A DNA stretch of 64,000 nucleotides, taken from NCBI RefSeq assembly GCF_004117875.1, contig NZ_RAHW01000003.1, forward strand, positions 124,001 to 188,000, in the 5' to 3' direction. Positions within the stretch are counted from its first letter, which is position 1. Each line of letters opens with the position of its first letter. The notes under the pieces are model-generated. The model made no database searches. It saw only the letters and a list, made by a program, of their open reading frames with translations, and was not told the DNA's origin. Below, one piece after another: positions 8,048 to 16,275 of this stretch. Source of the stretch: Geomonas oryzae. Lineage in GTDB: Bacteria; Desulfobacterota; Desulfuromonadia; Geobacterales; Geobacteraceae. A program made the position numbers and the translations under genes.

Positions 8048-8310
8048 GGTCGTCCCCCCGCTCGGCAGAAGTCGAAAACGGCAAGAGCCTAGCATGTCCG
8101 CGGGTCACGCTGCAAAGATAAATACTTGAATCAGGGAGGGGGGGATGAGTGCTGGGGCGCACGCACATTCGTGATGAGGCGGGCGAGGGTTCGAGAACGG
8201 GTGGTGCGGCAGCGGCAGAAGAGGCACGAAGCGCGCCCGGGGAGAAGAGCCCGAGACCGGGAGCGACAGCACCGGATGCACCGGCACCGCCGCTCCGCAG
8301 GGTTCGAGAT

Positions 8311-8706
8311 CTAACGCTTCATCAATCCGAGCTTGGAGAGGACGTTGAAGAGCCCTTCCTTGGAGACCGGTTTCACCAGGTAGGCGGCCGATTGCGCGTT
8401 GCAGAAGGACTCCATGGCGTCGTTGGAGGAGTTGAGCGCGGTGAGCATGACGATGTTCACCCTCTTGGCCGGTTTTTGCTCCTTCTCGATGTGCCTGATG
8501 GCCTTTGCGGCGTCATGGCCGCTCATGCCGGGCATCATGATGTCCATGATCACCAGGTCGAAAGGTTCGCCGGCGGCAAGGGCGGCCTTGTATTTCTCGA
8601 GCGCCTCCATGCCGCTGCTCGCCTGGTGGCAATCCGCGGTCGCACTGAGTAAGGTGGCGACAAAGTCACGGCAAAAAGACTCGTCATCTACGATCAAGCA
8701 CTTCAT
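8311..8706 (-). CDS. Single-domain response regulator (CheY-like)
   Basis: A 131-residue receiver domain: acidic residues in VDDES, phospho-acceptor Asp in IMDIMMPGMSG, Thr in MLTALN and Lys in LVKPVSKEG. The start has the ribosome site GGGGGA. No kinase or output domain is attached. The region around it (8048-8310 and 8707-8942) contains no other gene. Its role must depend on an unlinked histidine kinase. Confidence 0.92.
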   Translation of the reverse strand: MKCLIVDDESFCRDFVATLLSATADCHQASSGMEALEKYKAALAAGEPFDLVIMDIMMPGMSGHDAAKAIRHIEKEQKPAKRVNIVMLTALNSSNDAMESFCNAQSAAYLVKPVSKEGLFNVLSKLGLMKR

Positions 8707-8906
8707 AGCTTCCCCCAGGTGTCTGTTGTGATATGCGATGACGCCGGGGGAGCCCGCAGCCGATAGCCGCGCCCCTGCGCTTTTAACCGTATCGGTTCAT
8801 TGGAACGAGACTTTAGCGGCTTTATGAAACGGTGGGGCGATAGGAACGCGGGTAGGGAAGTGCTGCGGGAGGGGAGTGCCGCCGGGGCACCATCGCGACG
8901 TATGAG

Positions 8907-8935
8907 GCGGGGGCAGGCGTAACGCCCGCCCCCGC
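8907..8935 (-). terminator. GC-rich hairpin after the E2 gene
   Basis: A perfect 8-bp GC stem (8907-8914 with 8928-8935) lies just downstream of the E2 stop codon on the minus strand. There is no T tract, so it is either a weak terminator or an mRNA-stabilising hairpin. Confidence 0.4.
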
Positions 8936-8942
8936 AGCGGTT

Positions 8943-10379
8943 TCAGATCAGGAGACGCACCGGGTTCTCCAGCACCTCCTTCAGGGCCTTCAGGAACTCG
9001 GCGGCATAGGCGCCGTCCGCCACGCGATGGTCGGCCGAGAGGGTCACCTTCATGACCTTGGCGCTGGTAAGCACCCCGGAGCGCACCACGGGGGCGTCGA
9101 GCACCGCGCCGACGGCAAGGACGCCCGCCTGGGCGGGATGGATGATGGCGCTGAAACAGTCCACACCGAACATGCCGAGGTTGGAAACGGAGAAGGTGCC
9201 GCCGTTCATCTCCTGTTCGGTCAGGGCGCCGGACCGGGCACGCTTCACGAGCCGCTCCGACTCCTGGGCGATTTCCAGCAGGGTCAATTCATGGCACCTG
9301 TGGACCACGGGCATGAGGACCCCCTCGGGCACGCCCACCGCGACGCTCACGTTGACGTCGCCGTGGTACGAGACCCCCTCCGGCGTGTAACGCGCGTTCA
9401 ACTGCGGGTATTGCACGAGGGCCAGGGCCACCCCCTTTACGATGACGTCGTTCACCGTGACACGCATCCCTCCCTGTTTCAACTGGCGCCGAACCGCCTC
9501 CGCCTCGTCCATGAGGATGTCCATGGTGACGCTGAAGTGCGGGATGTGCTCCCACGAGTCGGCGACCGTCTTGGCCACGGCGGCACGCAGCCGGGACATG
9601 GTCCGCACCTCCTCGACGAGACGCGGCCCGGCGGGGGGCGCCGGTTCTTTGCTCGGCTGCGCTGGAGCAGCACCCCCTTGCGCCCCGGCGGCACCCTCGA
9701 GGTCCTGCAACAGGATGCGACCGTCGGGTCCGCTGCCGTGCACCTGAGCGAGATCCATCCCCAGCTCGCGGGCACGCCTGCGCACCACGGGAGCCGCGCG
9801 TTCGCGACCTGCCGCAGAGGGGATGAACTCCGGGGCCTCTTTGCCGGGGGCCGGAGCCCTCGTGTGGATGTATTCCGTAGGCCCCGCGGCCGCTTTTTCC
9901 GGCTGCTCCTGATCGGTACCCGGGACGGGAGGCGCGGCCGGAGCCTGCTTCTCCCCTTCCATGGGGAAAAGGTCGGCCTCTTTTGCTTCCTTCGTCCCTG
10001 TCTCCTGCGTCACCCTTTCCTTCTCAGGTTCCGGCTCAGCTGTTTTTTCCGGCTCGGTCACCGGCTCCGGTTCGGGCGCCTGCCCGGCAGACTGCGTCTC
10101 TTTTACAGGGGCCTGGCCCTGCGCTGCGGGGGCCCCCTTCTCCTCGGGCTTGCCTACGACGGCGATCACCGTCCCCACCTGGACCAGGTCCCCCGGTTGC
10201 GCCTTGAGCTCCAGGATCACTCCCGGGGCGTACGCCTCGAGTTCCATGTTCGCCTTGTCGGTCTCAACCTCCGCGATCACCTCGCCGCGGCGCACCTCAT
10301 CCCCTACCCGCTTCTTCCAGGAGACGAGCCTCCCTTCGGTCATGGTATCGGAGAGCTTCGGCATCACGATATCGTTCAT
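8943..10379 (-). CDS. pdhC: 2-oxoacid (probably pyruvate) dehydrogenase E2, dihydrolipoamide acyltransferase
   Basis: A 478-residue E2 core subunit. Residues 1-76 form one lipoyl domain with lipoylated Lys42 (ETDKANMELEAY). A long Ala/Pro/Glu-rich linker follows, then a peripheral subunit-binding domain at about 195-228 (VVRRRARELGMDLAQVHGSG..GRILLQDLEG), a second short linker and the catalytic domain, with SADHRVADGA containing the active-site His and Asp. It transfers the acyl group from E1 to CoA. It lies nine bases downstream of E1 beta in the same operon. E1 alpha is about 8 kb away, and no E3 is seen. Pyruvate is the most likely substrate, but other 2-oxoacids are possible. Confidence 0.93.
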   Translation of the reverse strand: MNDIVMPKLSDTMTEGRLVSWKKRVGDEVRRGEVIAEVETDKANMELEAYAPGVILELKAQPGDLVQVGTVIAVVGKPEEKGAPAAQGQAPVKETQSAGQAPEPEPVTEPEKTAEPEPEKERVTQETGTKEAKEADLFPMEGEKQAPAAPPVPGTDQEQPEKAAAGPTEYIHTRAPAPGKEAPEFIPSAAGRERAAPVVRRRARELGMDLAQVHGSGPDGRILLQDLEGAAGAQGGAAPAQPSKEPAPPAGPRLVEEVRTMSRLRAAVAKTVADSWEHIPHFSVTMDILMDEAEAVRRQLKQGGMRVTVNDVIVKGVALALVQYPQLNARYTPEGVSYHGDVNVSVAVGVPEGVLMPVVHRCHELTLLEIAQESERLVKRARSGALTEQEMNGGTFSVSNLGMFGVDCFSAIIHPAQAGVLAVGAVLDAPVVRSGVLTSAKVMKVTLSADHRVADGAYAAEFLKALKEVLENPVRLLI

Positions 10380-10388
10380 GGCGGCACC

Positions 10389-11375
10389 TCAGTACGGTTC
10401 GTTCAGAAGATCACGTACGCCCTGCACGATCCCATCGAGCTGCGGGATGCACAGCTTCTCGATCTTGCGTGAGTACGGCATGGGGACGTCGAGCCCGGAG
10501 ATGCGGCGCACCGGGGCGAGCAGCGAATCGAAGCACCCCTCGTAGATGCGCGAAGCGATATCCCCCCCAAGCCCCGCGCTTTTCCAGCATTCCTCGATCA
10601 CCACGGCGCGGCCGGTCTTCATAACCGACGCGATGACGGTATCCATGTCGAGCGGCACCAGGGTTCGCAGGTCGATCACCTCGCAGGACACCCCGTCCTT
10701 TTCAAGCTCAAGCGATGCCTGCAGCGCAAGGATCGCCATGCGGCCGTAGCCTACGAGGGTCACCTGCTCGCCGCTTTTGAGGAGGTTCGCCTTGCCGAAG
10801 GGGACCAGGAACTCTGGGTCCTCCGGGACCTCGCCCTTGCTGTTGTAGAGGAGCTCATGCTCGAGGAAGATGACCGGGTTGTCGTCCCTGATCGAGCTCT
10901 TCAAGAGCCCCTTCGCGTCGGCGGGCGTCGCCGGGTAGGCGACCAGCATGCCGGGGCAGTGCATGAAGTAGCTCTCGAGACTCTGCGAGTGCTGTGCGCC
11001 GAGCTGGCTCCCGCCCCCACCCGGCATGCGTACCACCATCGGGACCCTCGTCTGTCCGCCGAACATGTAGCGCACCTTCGCCATGTGGTTCACGATCTGA
11101 TCCATGGCAAGCAGGGCGAAGTTGACCGTCATCAGCTCCGCCACCGGGCGAATCCCCCCCATGGCCGCCCCGACGGCGACGCCGACGATGGTATTCTCGG
11201 AGATCGGGCAGTCGCGCACGCGCAGTTCGCCGAATTCCGCCAACAGTCCGCGGGTCACCTTGAAGGCCCCCTCGTACTGTGCCACGTCCTCACCGTAGAC
11301 CACGACGTTATTGTCGCGACGCATCTCCTCTTTAAGCGCCAGGTTGATGGCGTCACGGTAGGTCATCTCAGCCAT
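10389..11375 (-). CDS. pdhB: 2-oxoacid (probably pyruvate) dehydrogenase E1 beta subunit
   Basis: About 328 residues of the transketolase-like E1 beta family. MTYRDAINLALKEEM, VVYGEDVAQYEGAFKVT, PISENTIVGVAVGAAMGG and the transketolase C domain (VEVIDLRTLVPLD-type, here CEVIDLRTLVPLDMDTV) are all present. With E1 alpha it forms the thiamine-diphosphate site that decarboxylates the 2-oxoacid. The start at 11375 is set by GAGAGGG upstream; an extension to 11456 looks non-coding. Directly downstream is E2. The partner alpha subunit is encoded at 19.26-20.24 kb in another operon. Confidence 0.94.
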   Translation of the reverse strand: MAEMTYRDAINLALKEEMRRDNNVVVYGEDVAQYEGAFKVTRGLLAEFGELRVRDCPISENTIVGVAVGAAMGGIRPVAELMTVNFALLAMDQIVNHMAKVRYMFGGQTRVPMVVRMPGGGGSQLGAQHSQSLESYFMHCPGMLVAYPATPADAKGLLKSSIRDDNPVIFLEHELLYNSKGEVPEDPEFLVPFGKANLLKSGEQVTLVGYGRMAILALQASLELEKDGVSCEVIDLRTLVPLDMDTVIASVMKTGRAVVIEECWKSAGLGGDIASRIYEGCFDSLLAPVRRISGLDVPMPYSRKIEKLCIPQLDGIVQGVRDLLNEPY

Positions 11376-11551
11376 ACACCCTCTCCATTGATGCAGTTGT
11401 TGGTCTTTCGAGTGCACACAAGGTTCCAAGCTTAGCAAAGGAGACTTGGAAAACAACGTGACAGCGACATTAAAGAAATAATGCCGCCGTCATGCAGGGC
11501 ACTGAGCAAATACCTTGCAACGGTCCGCCATTTACGGTACGGTCACAGGCC

Positions 11552-11905
11552 ATGAAGCCTGCCGCGACACTGTCATCGATATCCAGAACAGCACTGCTGA
11601 CATTGGTCGCTGTCTTCACCGTCGTCTTCCTCACCCAGGGGGCGGCGGTACCTGATCCCTGCCGCCTCCACACTCCGCTTATCAGTGCAAAGCACGTAAC
11701 CGGCAACACCCAGGACGCCTTCCTTAAAAACGCCGGCAAAGGTGCACAGGTAAAGGCGGCCAAAACGTCGGCAGCCCCTGCTCTCGCCCCGACACCACCG
11801 GCGATCAGGCTTCTCTCGTCCCTTCCCGCTCACCCTACGCCCGTACGGAACCTCCTTTCTCCTGCGGACACCTCTGCCGTTTCGGCAAGAGCACCTCCGG
11901 CCTAG
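11552..11905 (+). CDS. Possible small membrane-anchored or secreted hypothetical protein
   Basis: A 117-residue frame beginning MKPAATLSSISRTALLTLVA with one strong hydrophobic segment that could be a signal anchor, followed by an Ala/Pro-rich tail. The ribosome site is weak and no family is recognised. A TTGCAA-N17-TACGGT promoter-like pair just upstream would give an almost leaderless message. It may be a real Sec substrate upstream of secF, or chance coding in GC-rich DNA. The 300 bases from 11906 to secF hold nothing else that I can support. Confidence 0.35.
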   Translation: MKPAATLSSISRTALLTLVAVFTVVFLTQGAAVPDPCRLHTPLISAKHVTGNTQDAFLKNAGKGAQVKAAKTSAAPALAPTPPAIRLLSSLPAHPTPVRNLLSPADTSAVSARAPPA

Positions 11906-12208
11906 CCTCCAGCGTCACATCTCCAGACAGAGTCCGCCCGAACCGGGTACGGCCTGCACAGGTTCCCCGCAACCTGCCCCCTCGCCTTTTTCACGTTTAC
12001 CGGAAAAGCGGCCGGCAACCTTCGTCGTGAAGCCTGCGGCTGCGGCCTTGGTGTGCCCGCAGCACCGGAAGACACCCGAAAAGCGTCGTCACCTTCTGCG
12101 TTGCAAAGAGGGTCTTGCGGGATTCGTGCAACCTGCGCCTGCGCCCCGGGGCGGACCGTTCATCCACCAAAAGACGGGGCCGGTTTTCGACCGGCTCAAG
12201 GAGCGCAT

Positions 12209-13150
12209 ATGGAACTGATCAAGAACACCAGCATAGACTTCATCGGAAAACGGAAAATAAGCTTCGCCATCTCGGCGTTGATTGCCATCATCGGCCTCAT
12301 CGGGTCGCTGCAGATCGCAAGGAACAAGGCCAACATGGGGATCGACTTCTCCGGCGGAACCTCGGTGCAGGTGAGTTTCGCACGGCCGGTCCCTCTCGAG
12401 CGGGTGCAGCAGATCCTCTCGGAGAAGCTCGATAAGGAAGTGCACCTGCAGGAGATAACCGGTGCGAACCAGCTGATGATCAAGGTAGGCAGGTCGGCAA
12501 CGGCCTCGCTGAACGTGGCCGACACGGTTACGGAACGACTGCAGCAGGAATTTCCCGACAATGCCCTCACCGTGGAAAGCTCCAACGAGGTGGGGCCGTC
12601 CATAGGGGACAAGCTCAAAAAGGATACCCTGAAGGCAGTGGCGCTCTCCATGGTCGGCATAGTGCTCTACATAGCGTGGCGCTTCGATTTCAATTTCGGC
12701 ATAGGTGCGATAGCCGCCACCTTGCACGACGTCCTCTTCATGATCGCTCTCTTCTACCTGCTCGGCAAAGAGATAAACCTGCTCTTCGTCACTGCCGTTT
12801 TGACCATTGCAGGTTATTCTTTGACCGACACGGTGGTCATCTTCGACCGGATCAGGGAGAGCCTCGGCAAGTTCGGACCCGAAGAGAAGGATGTCCTCTT
12901 CAACAGAAGCATCAACGAGGTACTGCCAAGGACGGTGATCACCTCACTCACGACGTTTCTGGCCGCAGTCTCGCTCTACATCTTCGGCGGCGCCGCGATA
13001 AACGACTTCGCCCTGGCCCTGGTATCGGGGGTGGTCGTGGCCACCTATTCCTCCATCTTCATAGCGAGTCCCATCGTGCTGGAACTGGAGAAGAGGCAGG
13101 ACGCGCGCCGGACGAAACGGGACGTGGCAGTACCCGGGTACGAGCCGTAA
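12209..13150 (+). CDS. secF: Protein translocase subunit SecF, without SecD
   Basis: A 313-residue SecF. It has an N-terminal transmembrane helix, the periplasmic MGIDFSGGTSVQV motif, and the five-helix export domain with RFDFNFGIGAIAATLHD and AGYSLTDTVVIFDRIRE, both family signatures. With SecD it forms a proton-driven motor that completes protein export through SecYEG. ATG 12209 has an AAGGAG ribosome site; the open frame further upstream is not convincing. No secD or yajC lies nearby, which is unusual because secD and secF are normally adjacent. The gene is followed 13 bases later by the antiporter gene. Confidence 0.93.
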   Translation: MELIKNTSIDFIGKRKISFAISALIAIIGLIGSLQIARNKANMGIDFSGGTSVQVSFARPVPLERVQQILSEKLDKEVHLQEITGANQLMIKVGRSATASLNVADTVTERLQQEFPDNALTVESSNEVGPSIGDKLKKDTLKAVALSMVGIVLYIAWRFDFNFGIGAIAATLHDVLFMIALFYLLGKEINLLFVTAVLTIAGYSLTDTVVIFDRIRESLGKFGPEEKDVLFNRSINEVLPRTVITSLTTFLAAVSLYIFGGAAINDFALALVSGVVVATYSSIFIASPIVLELEKRQDARRTKRDVAVPGYEP

Positions 13151-13163
13151 CGGGAGGAGACTT

Positions 13164-14921
13164 ATGCACGAGCTTAACCTGATCACGACGGTGACCGGCG
13201 GCTTTCTGGCCGCCCTCGTCTTCGGCTACCTGGCGCACCGCATCGGCCTTTCCTCGATCGTCGGCTTCCTGCTGGCCGGCATCGCGGTCGGTCCGCGCAC
13301 CCCCGGCTTCGTGGCGGACCGGCACATGGCGGAGCAGTTCGCCGAGATCGGCGTCATCCTGCTGATGTTCGGCGTCGGGCTGCAGTTCCACTTCAAGGAA
13401 CTGCTCGAGGTGCGGCGGGCCGCCATACCGGGGGCGCTGGGGCAGAGTGCGGTGGCCACCATGCTGAGCGCCCTGGTGGCGCTCGGGCTTGGCTGGAGCT
13501 GGCCGGCGGCGATCGTCTTCGGCTTCGCGGTCTCCGTTGCAAGTACCGTGGTCCTTCTGCGCGTGCTGGTGGACAACAACGAGCTGCACACCCAGGCAGG
13601 CCACATCGCGGTCGGCTGGCTCGTGGTGGAGGACATCCTGACCGTGTTCCTGCTGGTCATCCTCCCGGTCCTTTTCGGCACGCAGGGAACCGCCGGGACG
13701 GGCCTCGCCTCGGCGGTCGCCTTCGCCATTTTGAAGATCGCCCTCTTGGTCGCGGTCACCTTCCTCGTGGGGGGGAAACTGATCCCGCGCATCCTGGAGC
13801 ATGTGGCCGCGACACATTCACGGGAGCTCTTCACGCTCGCCGTCCTGGTGCTGGCCCTAGGTATCGCCGTCGCCTCCGCCCGCTTCTTCGGGGTATCCAT
13901 GGCGCTCGGCGCCTTTTTGGCGGGGATGGTGGTGAAGCAGTCGGATTTCAGCTTCCGGGCGGCCTCAGAGGCGCTCCCGATGCGGGACGCTTTCGCGGTG
14001 CTCTTCTTCGTCTCGGTCGGGATGCTCTTCGATCCCTCCCACCTGGTGCAGCACCCGGGTCTCGTCCTCGCAACACTCGGCATCATCATCATCGGCAAGC
14101 CGCTCGCCGCCCTGGTGATCGTGCTCGCCCTGCGCTACCCCCCGCGGGTCGCCCTGGCCGTTGCCGTGGCGCTCGCGCAGATCGGGGAGTTCTCCTTCAT
14201 CCTCGCATCGGTGGGCAGGGACCTGAAAGTGCTAGGTGAGAGCGGCGCCAGCACCATAGTGGCCGCCGCGATCATATCGATCAGCCTGAACCCGCTTTTG
14301 TACCGCATGATCCCTGGGTTCGAGCGCCGGGCGAAGACGACCCGGTTTTGGCGTTACCTTGAAGAGCGCGCGCGACCCGGGCGGGACGGCGTCGAGGCGC
14401 CCGACGAGGTGCACGGCGCCGGCCGCGCCGTCGTCGTCGGCTACGGCCCGACGGGAAAGACCCTCGCCCGGCTGCTCGCGGAAAACGGCATCGAGCCGTT
14501 CGTGGTGGAGATGAACCTGCAGACCGTTCGCCGGCTGCAAAAGGAGGGGACCGCCGCCCTCTACGGCGACGTGACGCTCAGGGACACCCTCGAGGCCGCC
14601 GGGGTGGCCTCCGCCGTGGCGCTCGTTTTGACCTCGGCAGGGATGCAGGGGGAGGAGGACGTGATAAAGCTGGCAAGGGAGCTGAACCCGGAGGTGCGCA
14701 TCCTCGCGCGCGCCACCTACTTGAGGGATGTCCCGGGACTCTACCGTGCCGGGGCCGACGCGGTGTTCTCGGGCGAAGGAGAAGTCGCCCTCAACATGAC
14801 CGAGCACATGATGCGCGCTCTCGGGGCAACGGACGAACAGATCGAACGGGAGCGGGACCGGGTCAGGGGCGAACTGGCCGTAGCCGGCCGCCCCGCCGGT
14901 CCGATGCTCACTCACACGTAG
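13164..14921 (+). CDS. KefB/KefC-type monovalent cation:proton antiporter with RCK domain
   Basis: A 585-residue CPA2-family transporter. About 12 transmembrane helices (residues 1 to about 385; Na/H exchanger fold, GWLVVEDILTVFLLVILP) are followed by a cytoplasmic TrkA-N/RCK domain (VVVGYGPTGKTLARLLAENG, then LYGDVTLRDTLEAAGV) that binds a nucleotide and gates the transporter. Such proteins exchange K+ or Na+ for protons. A GGAGGA ribosome site precedes ATG 13164. It is probably co-transcribed with secF. Its last ten bases overlap a duplicated fragment of the E1 alpha gene, so the C-terminal residues (LTHT) come from the junction. Confidence 0.93.
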   Translation: MHELNLITTVTGGFLAALVFGYLAHRIGLSSIVGFLLAGIAVGPRTPGFVADRHMAEQFAEIGVILLMFGVGLQFHFKELLEVRRAAIPGALGQSAVATMLSALVALGLGWSWPAAIVFGFAVSVASTVVLLRVLVDNNELHTQAGHIAVGWLVVEDILTVFLLVILPVLFGTQGTAGTGLASAVAFAILKIALLVAVTFLVGGKLIPRILEHVAATHSRELFTLAVLVLALGIAVASARFFGVSMALGAFLAGMVVKQSDFSFRAASEALPMRDAFAVLFFVSVGMLFDPSHLVQHPGLVLATLGIIIIGKPLAALVIVLALRYPPRVALAVAVALAQIGEFSFILASVGRDLKVLGESGASTIVAAAIISISLNPLLYRMIPGFERRAKTTRFWRYLEERARPGRDGVEAPDEVHGAGRAVVVGYGPTGKTLARLLAENGIEPFVVEMNLQTVRRLQKEGTAALYGDVTLRDTLEAAGVASAVALVLTSAGMQGEEDVIKLARELNPEVRILARATYLRDVPGLYRAGADAVFSGEGEVALNMTEHMMRALGATDEQIERERDRVRGELAVAGRPAGPMLTHT

Positions 14922-14981
14922 ATATCCTCCCAGACCTCCGAGTCCTCGGGCCAGGGGGACTCCTCGGCGAAGCGCACGCTC
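14911..14981 (-). pseudogene. Duplicated 3' end of the E1 alpha (pdhA) gene
   Basis: These 71 bases match 19259-19329 with only two mismatches (14915 and 14919). On the minus strand they encode SVRFAEESPWPEDSEVWEDI plus YV and a stop; the intact pdhA ends the same way with FV. No start codon or preceding pdhA sequence exists here, so it is a remnant. The two copies are direct repeats that bound the 14982-19258 segment. Confidence 0.85.
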
Positions 14982-15214
14982 CATGTCCGCGGGTCCGGGC
15001 TGAAGGTCGAACAGCAAGACCAATAGTTCACCGACACGCCATTATTACTTTTACTGTTACGACTATAAATTTCTCGACACATACAGGTATAAGCCCGCCT
15101 TATCAAGTTTGATTTTTTAACTTATAAAGTAAAAAAGCACATCACCACTTATTCATTTTTATCGACACTATATATTGTCACTTTCAAACAGATACTTATC
15201 TTGTATCAACTATC
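14982..15214. other. AT-rich spacer without a gene
   Basis: The composition drops sharply from the surrounding GC-rich DNA to mostly A/T just past the pdhA fragment. No ORF is supported. Promoter-like elements occur (for example TTGTCA at about 15176 with TATCTT 16 bases later), and the stretch ends in a strong rightward terminator, so a short RNA is possible. Confidence 0.4.
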
Positions 15215-15244
15215 AACGACCTTGAAGTTTAAGGTCGTTTTTTA
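15215..15244 (+). terminator. Rho-independent terminator in the AT-rich spacer
   Basis: A perfect 9-bp stem (15215-15223 with 15231-15239, 7-nt loop) runs into a T tract. No gene ends just before it on the plus strand, so it may end an unannotated small RNA or insulate the following operon. Confidence 0.8.
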
Positions 15245-15299
15245 AGTTTATACTTGCATTCGTGAATAATTTATTATAGTTATGTCGCCATATATTCGA

Positions 15300-15450
15300 T
15301 ATACCACCGAAAGGGTAACGCCAGGGTAACTTGGCCGCACAAAGCCACCTGTCCAGTACAGTACTTGGAAAGAGGGGCTTGTCGAAGTGGTGTTTCCTTG
15401 GACCCTTGCGTCCAAAAAACGCCCCCTTTTTACCAAGTGGGCGTTTTTTT
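15300..15450 (+). promoter_or_regulatory. Structured leader with intrinsic terminator upstream of the rhodanese gene
   Basis: A weak promoter (TTGCAT at 15254, TATAGT at 15275, 15-bp spacing) is followed by a leader containing several short inverted repeats: CCAGTAC/GTACTTGG at 15353-15368 and GGAC/GTCC near 15400-15413. It ends in a hairpin with a T tract (stem 15419-15424 with 15439-15444, Ts to 15450). The coding start is 60 bases further on. The layout resembles an attenuator or riboswitch. The GCACAAAGCCACC stretch recalls the c-di-GMP GEMM core, but the match is too poor to assign a class. Confidence 0.4.
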
Positions 15451-15510
15451 GTTCCCGGTTGTGCCCGTTGTCGCTGCGACAACGGAAAAATACCTCCAGA
15501 AGGAGAGCTT

Positions 15511-16101
15511 ATGAAATCAAGTTGCCGTCTCGTTTCCCTGTTGATCTGTGGTCTTTTGACCTGTGTTGCCCCTGCATTCGGCGAGGATGAAGGGCTTGGC
15601 GAGTGGGTGAGCCAGGCGGCTCCGAAAAAAGGGGCTGAGGTGATCCCTCCGGGCCAGTTCGCCACGCTGGCCAAGTACGCGGACCTCTTCCTGAGCACCG
15701 CACCCGGAGGTTCCAGGACCATATATGCCGAGACCCTCATGGACGGCATCGATGACCCGAACCAGGCAGACGAACTGGGTGATTTCTTTTTGGTCGACGT
15801 CCGGCCCAGCAACGAGTACTGCGCCGACACCGTTCCCGGCGCCATCAACATCCCGATGAACGATCTGGCGAAGGCGGAGAACCTCGCCAAGCTTCCGACC
15901 GACAAACCGATTCTTCTCATCTGCAACACCGGCCATACTGCCAGCATCAGTACCGCCGTACTCGGCGTGCTCGGTTACGACGTGTGGACCCTGCGTTTCG
16001 GCATGATGGGATGGCGCGCCTCGACCAAAGCGAAGCTGTGGTCCCCTAAATATTCGCAGATCGTGAACGGCGCGGGCTACCCTGTGCAGAAGTGCCAGTA
16101 A
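15511..16101 (+). CDS. Exported single-domain rhodanese
   Basis: A 196-residue protein with a signal peptide (residues 1 to about 24, ending CVAPAFG) and one rhodanese domain: DFFLVDVRPSNEYCADTVPGAINIP and the active loop ICNTGHTAS with catalytic Cys138. Rhodaneses carry a sulfane sulfur as a persulfide on this Cys; here the site would face the periplasm. A good ribosome site (aaggagagctt) sets the start. It is the first gene of the 4.3-kb segment that also encodes a chemoreceptor and a second rhodanese, and it ends before its own terminator. Confidence 0.9.
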   Translation: MKSSCRLVSLLICGLLTCVAPAFGEDEGLGEWVSQAAPKKGAEVIPPGQFATLAKYADLFLSTAPGGSRTIYAETLMDGIDDPNQADELGDFFLVDVRPSNEYCADTVPGAINIPMNDLAKAENLAKLPTDKPILLICNTGHTASISTAVLGVLGYDVWTLRFGMMGWRASTKAKLWSPKYSQIVNGAGYPVQKCQ

Positions 16102-16152
16102 CGCTTTTACTGGCGGGTCATGGCAGCATGGCGACCATGGCAACCGATATGC

Positions 16153-16181
16153 AGCCCCCTTTAGCGAGGGGGCTTTTTTTG
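16153..16181 (+). terminator. Rho-independent terminator after the rhodanese gene
   Basis: A perfect 8-bp stem (16153-16160 with 16167-16174, 6-nt loop) is followed by seven or eight Ts. It partly uncouples the first rhodanese from the downstream chemoreceptor. Confidence 0.88.
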
Positions 16182-16275
16182 CACGCCTACCCTCCGGCAA
16201 GTAGCGTGCGAAAGTCCCGCCGCAGCGCGCCGGCGATGTAATGCATCTGTTGCTCAGTTAAACGGAGTGGTAGCA

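Noticed and set aside
12053-12208. N-terminal extension of SecF
   Set aside because: The extension has no resemblance to SecF, and a good ribosome site precedes ATG 12209.
14912-15106. 64-codon minus-strand frame ending in a pdhA-like C terminus
   Set aside because: Only the last 22 residues match pdhA; the rest is unrelated AT-rich sequence, so it is a remnant rather than a gene.
15305-15410. c-di-GMP-I (GEMM) riboswitch
   Set aside because: Only a short stretch resembles the core; the first stem, tetraloop and receptor cannot be placed, so no class is assigned.
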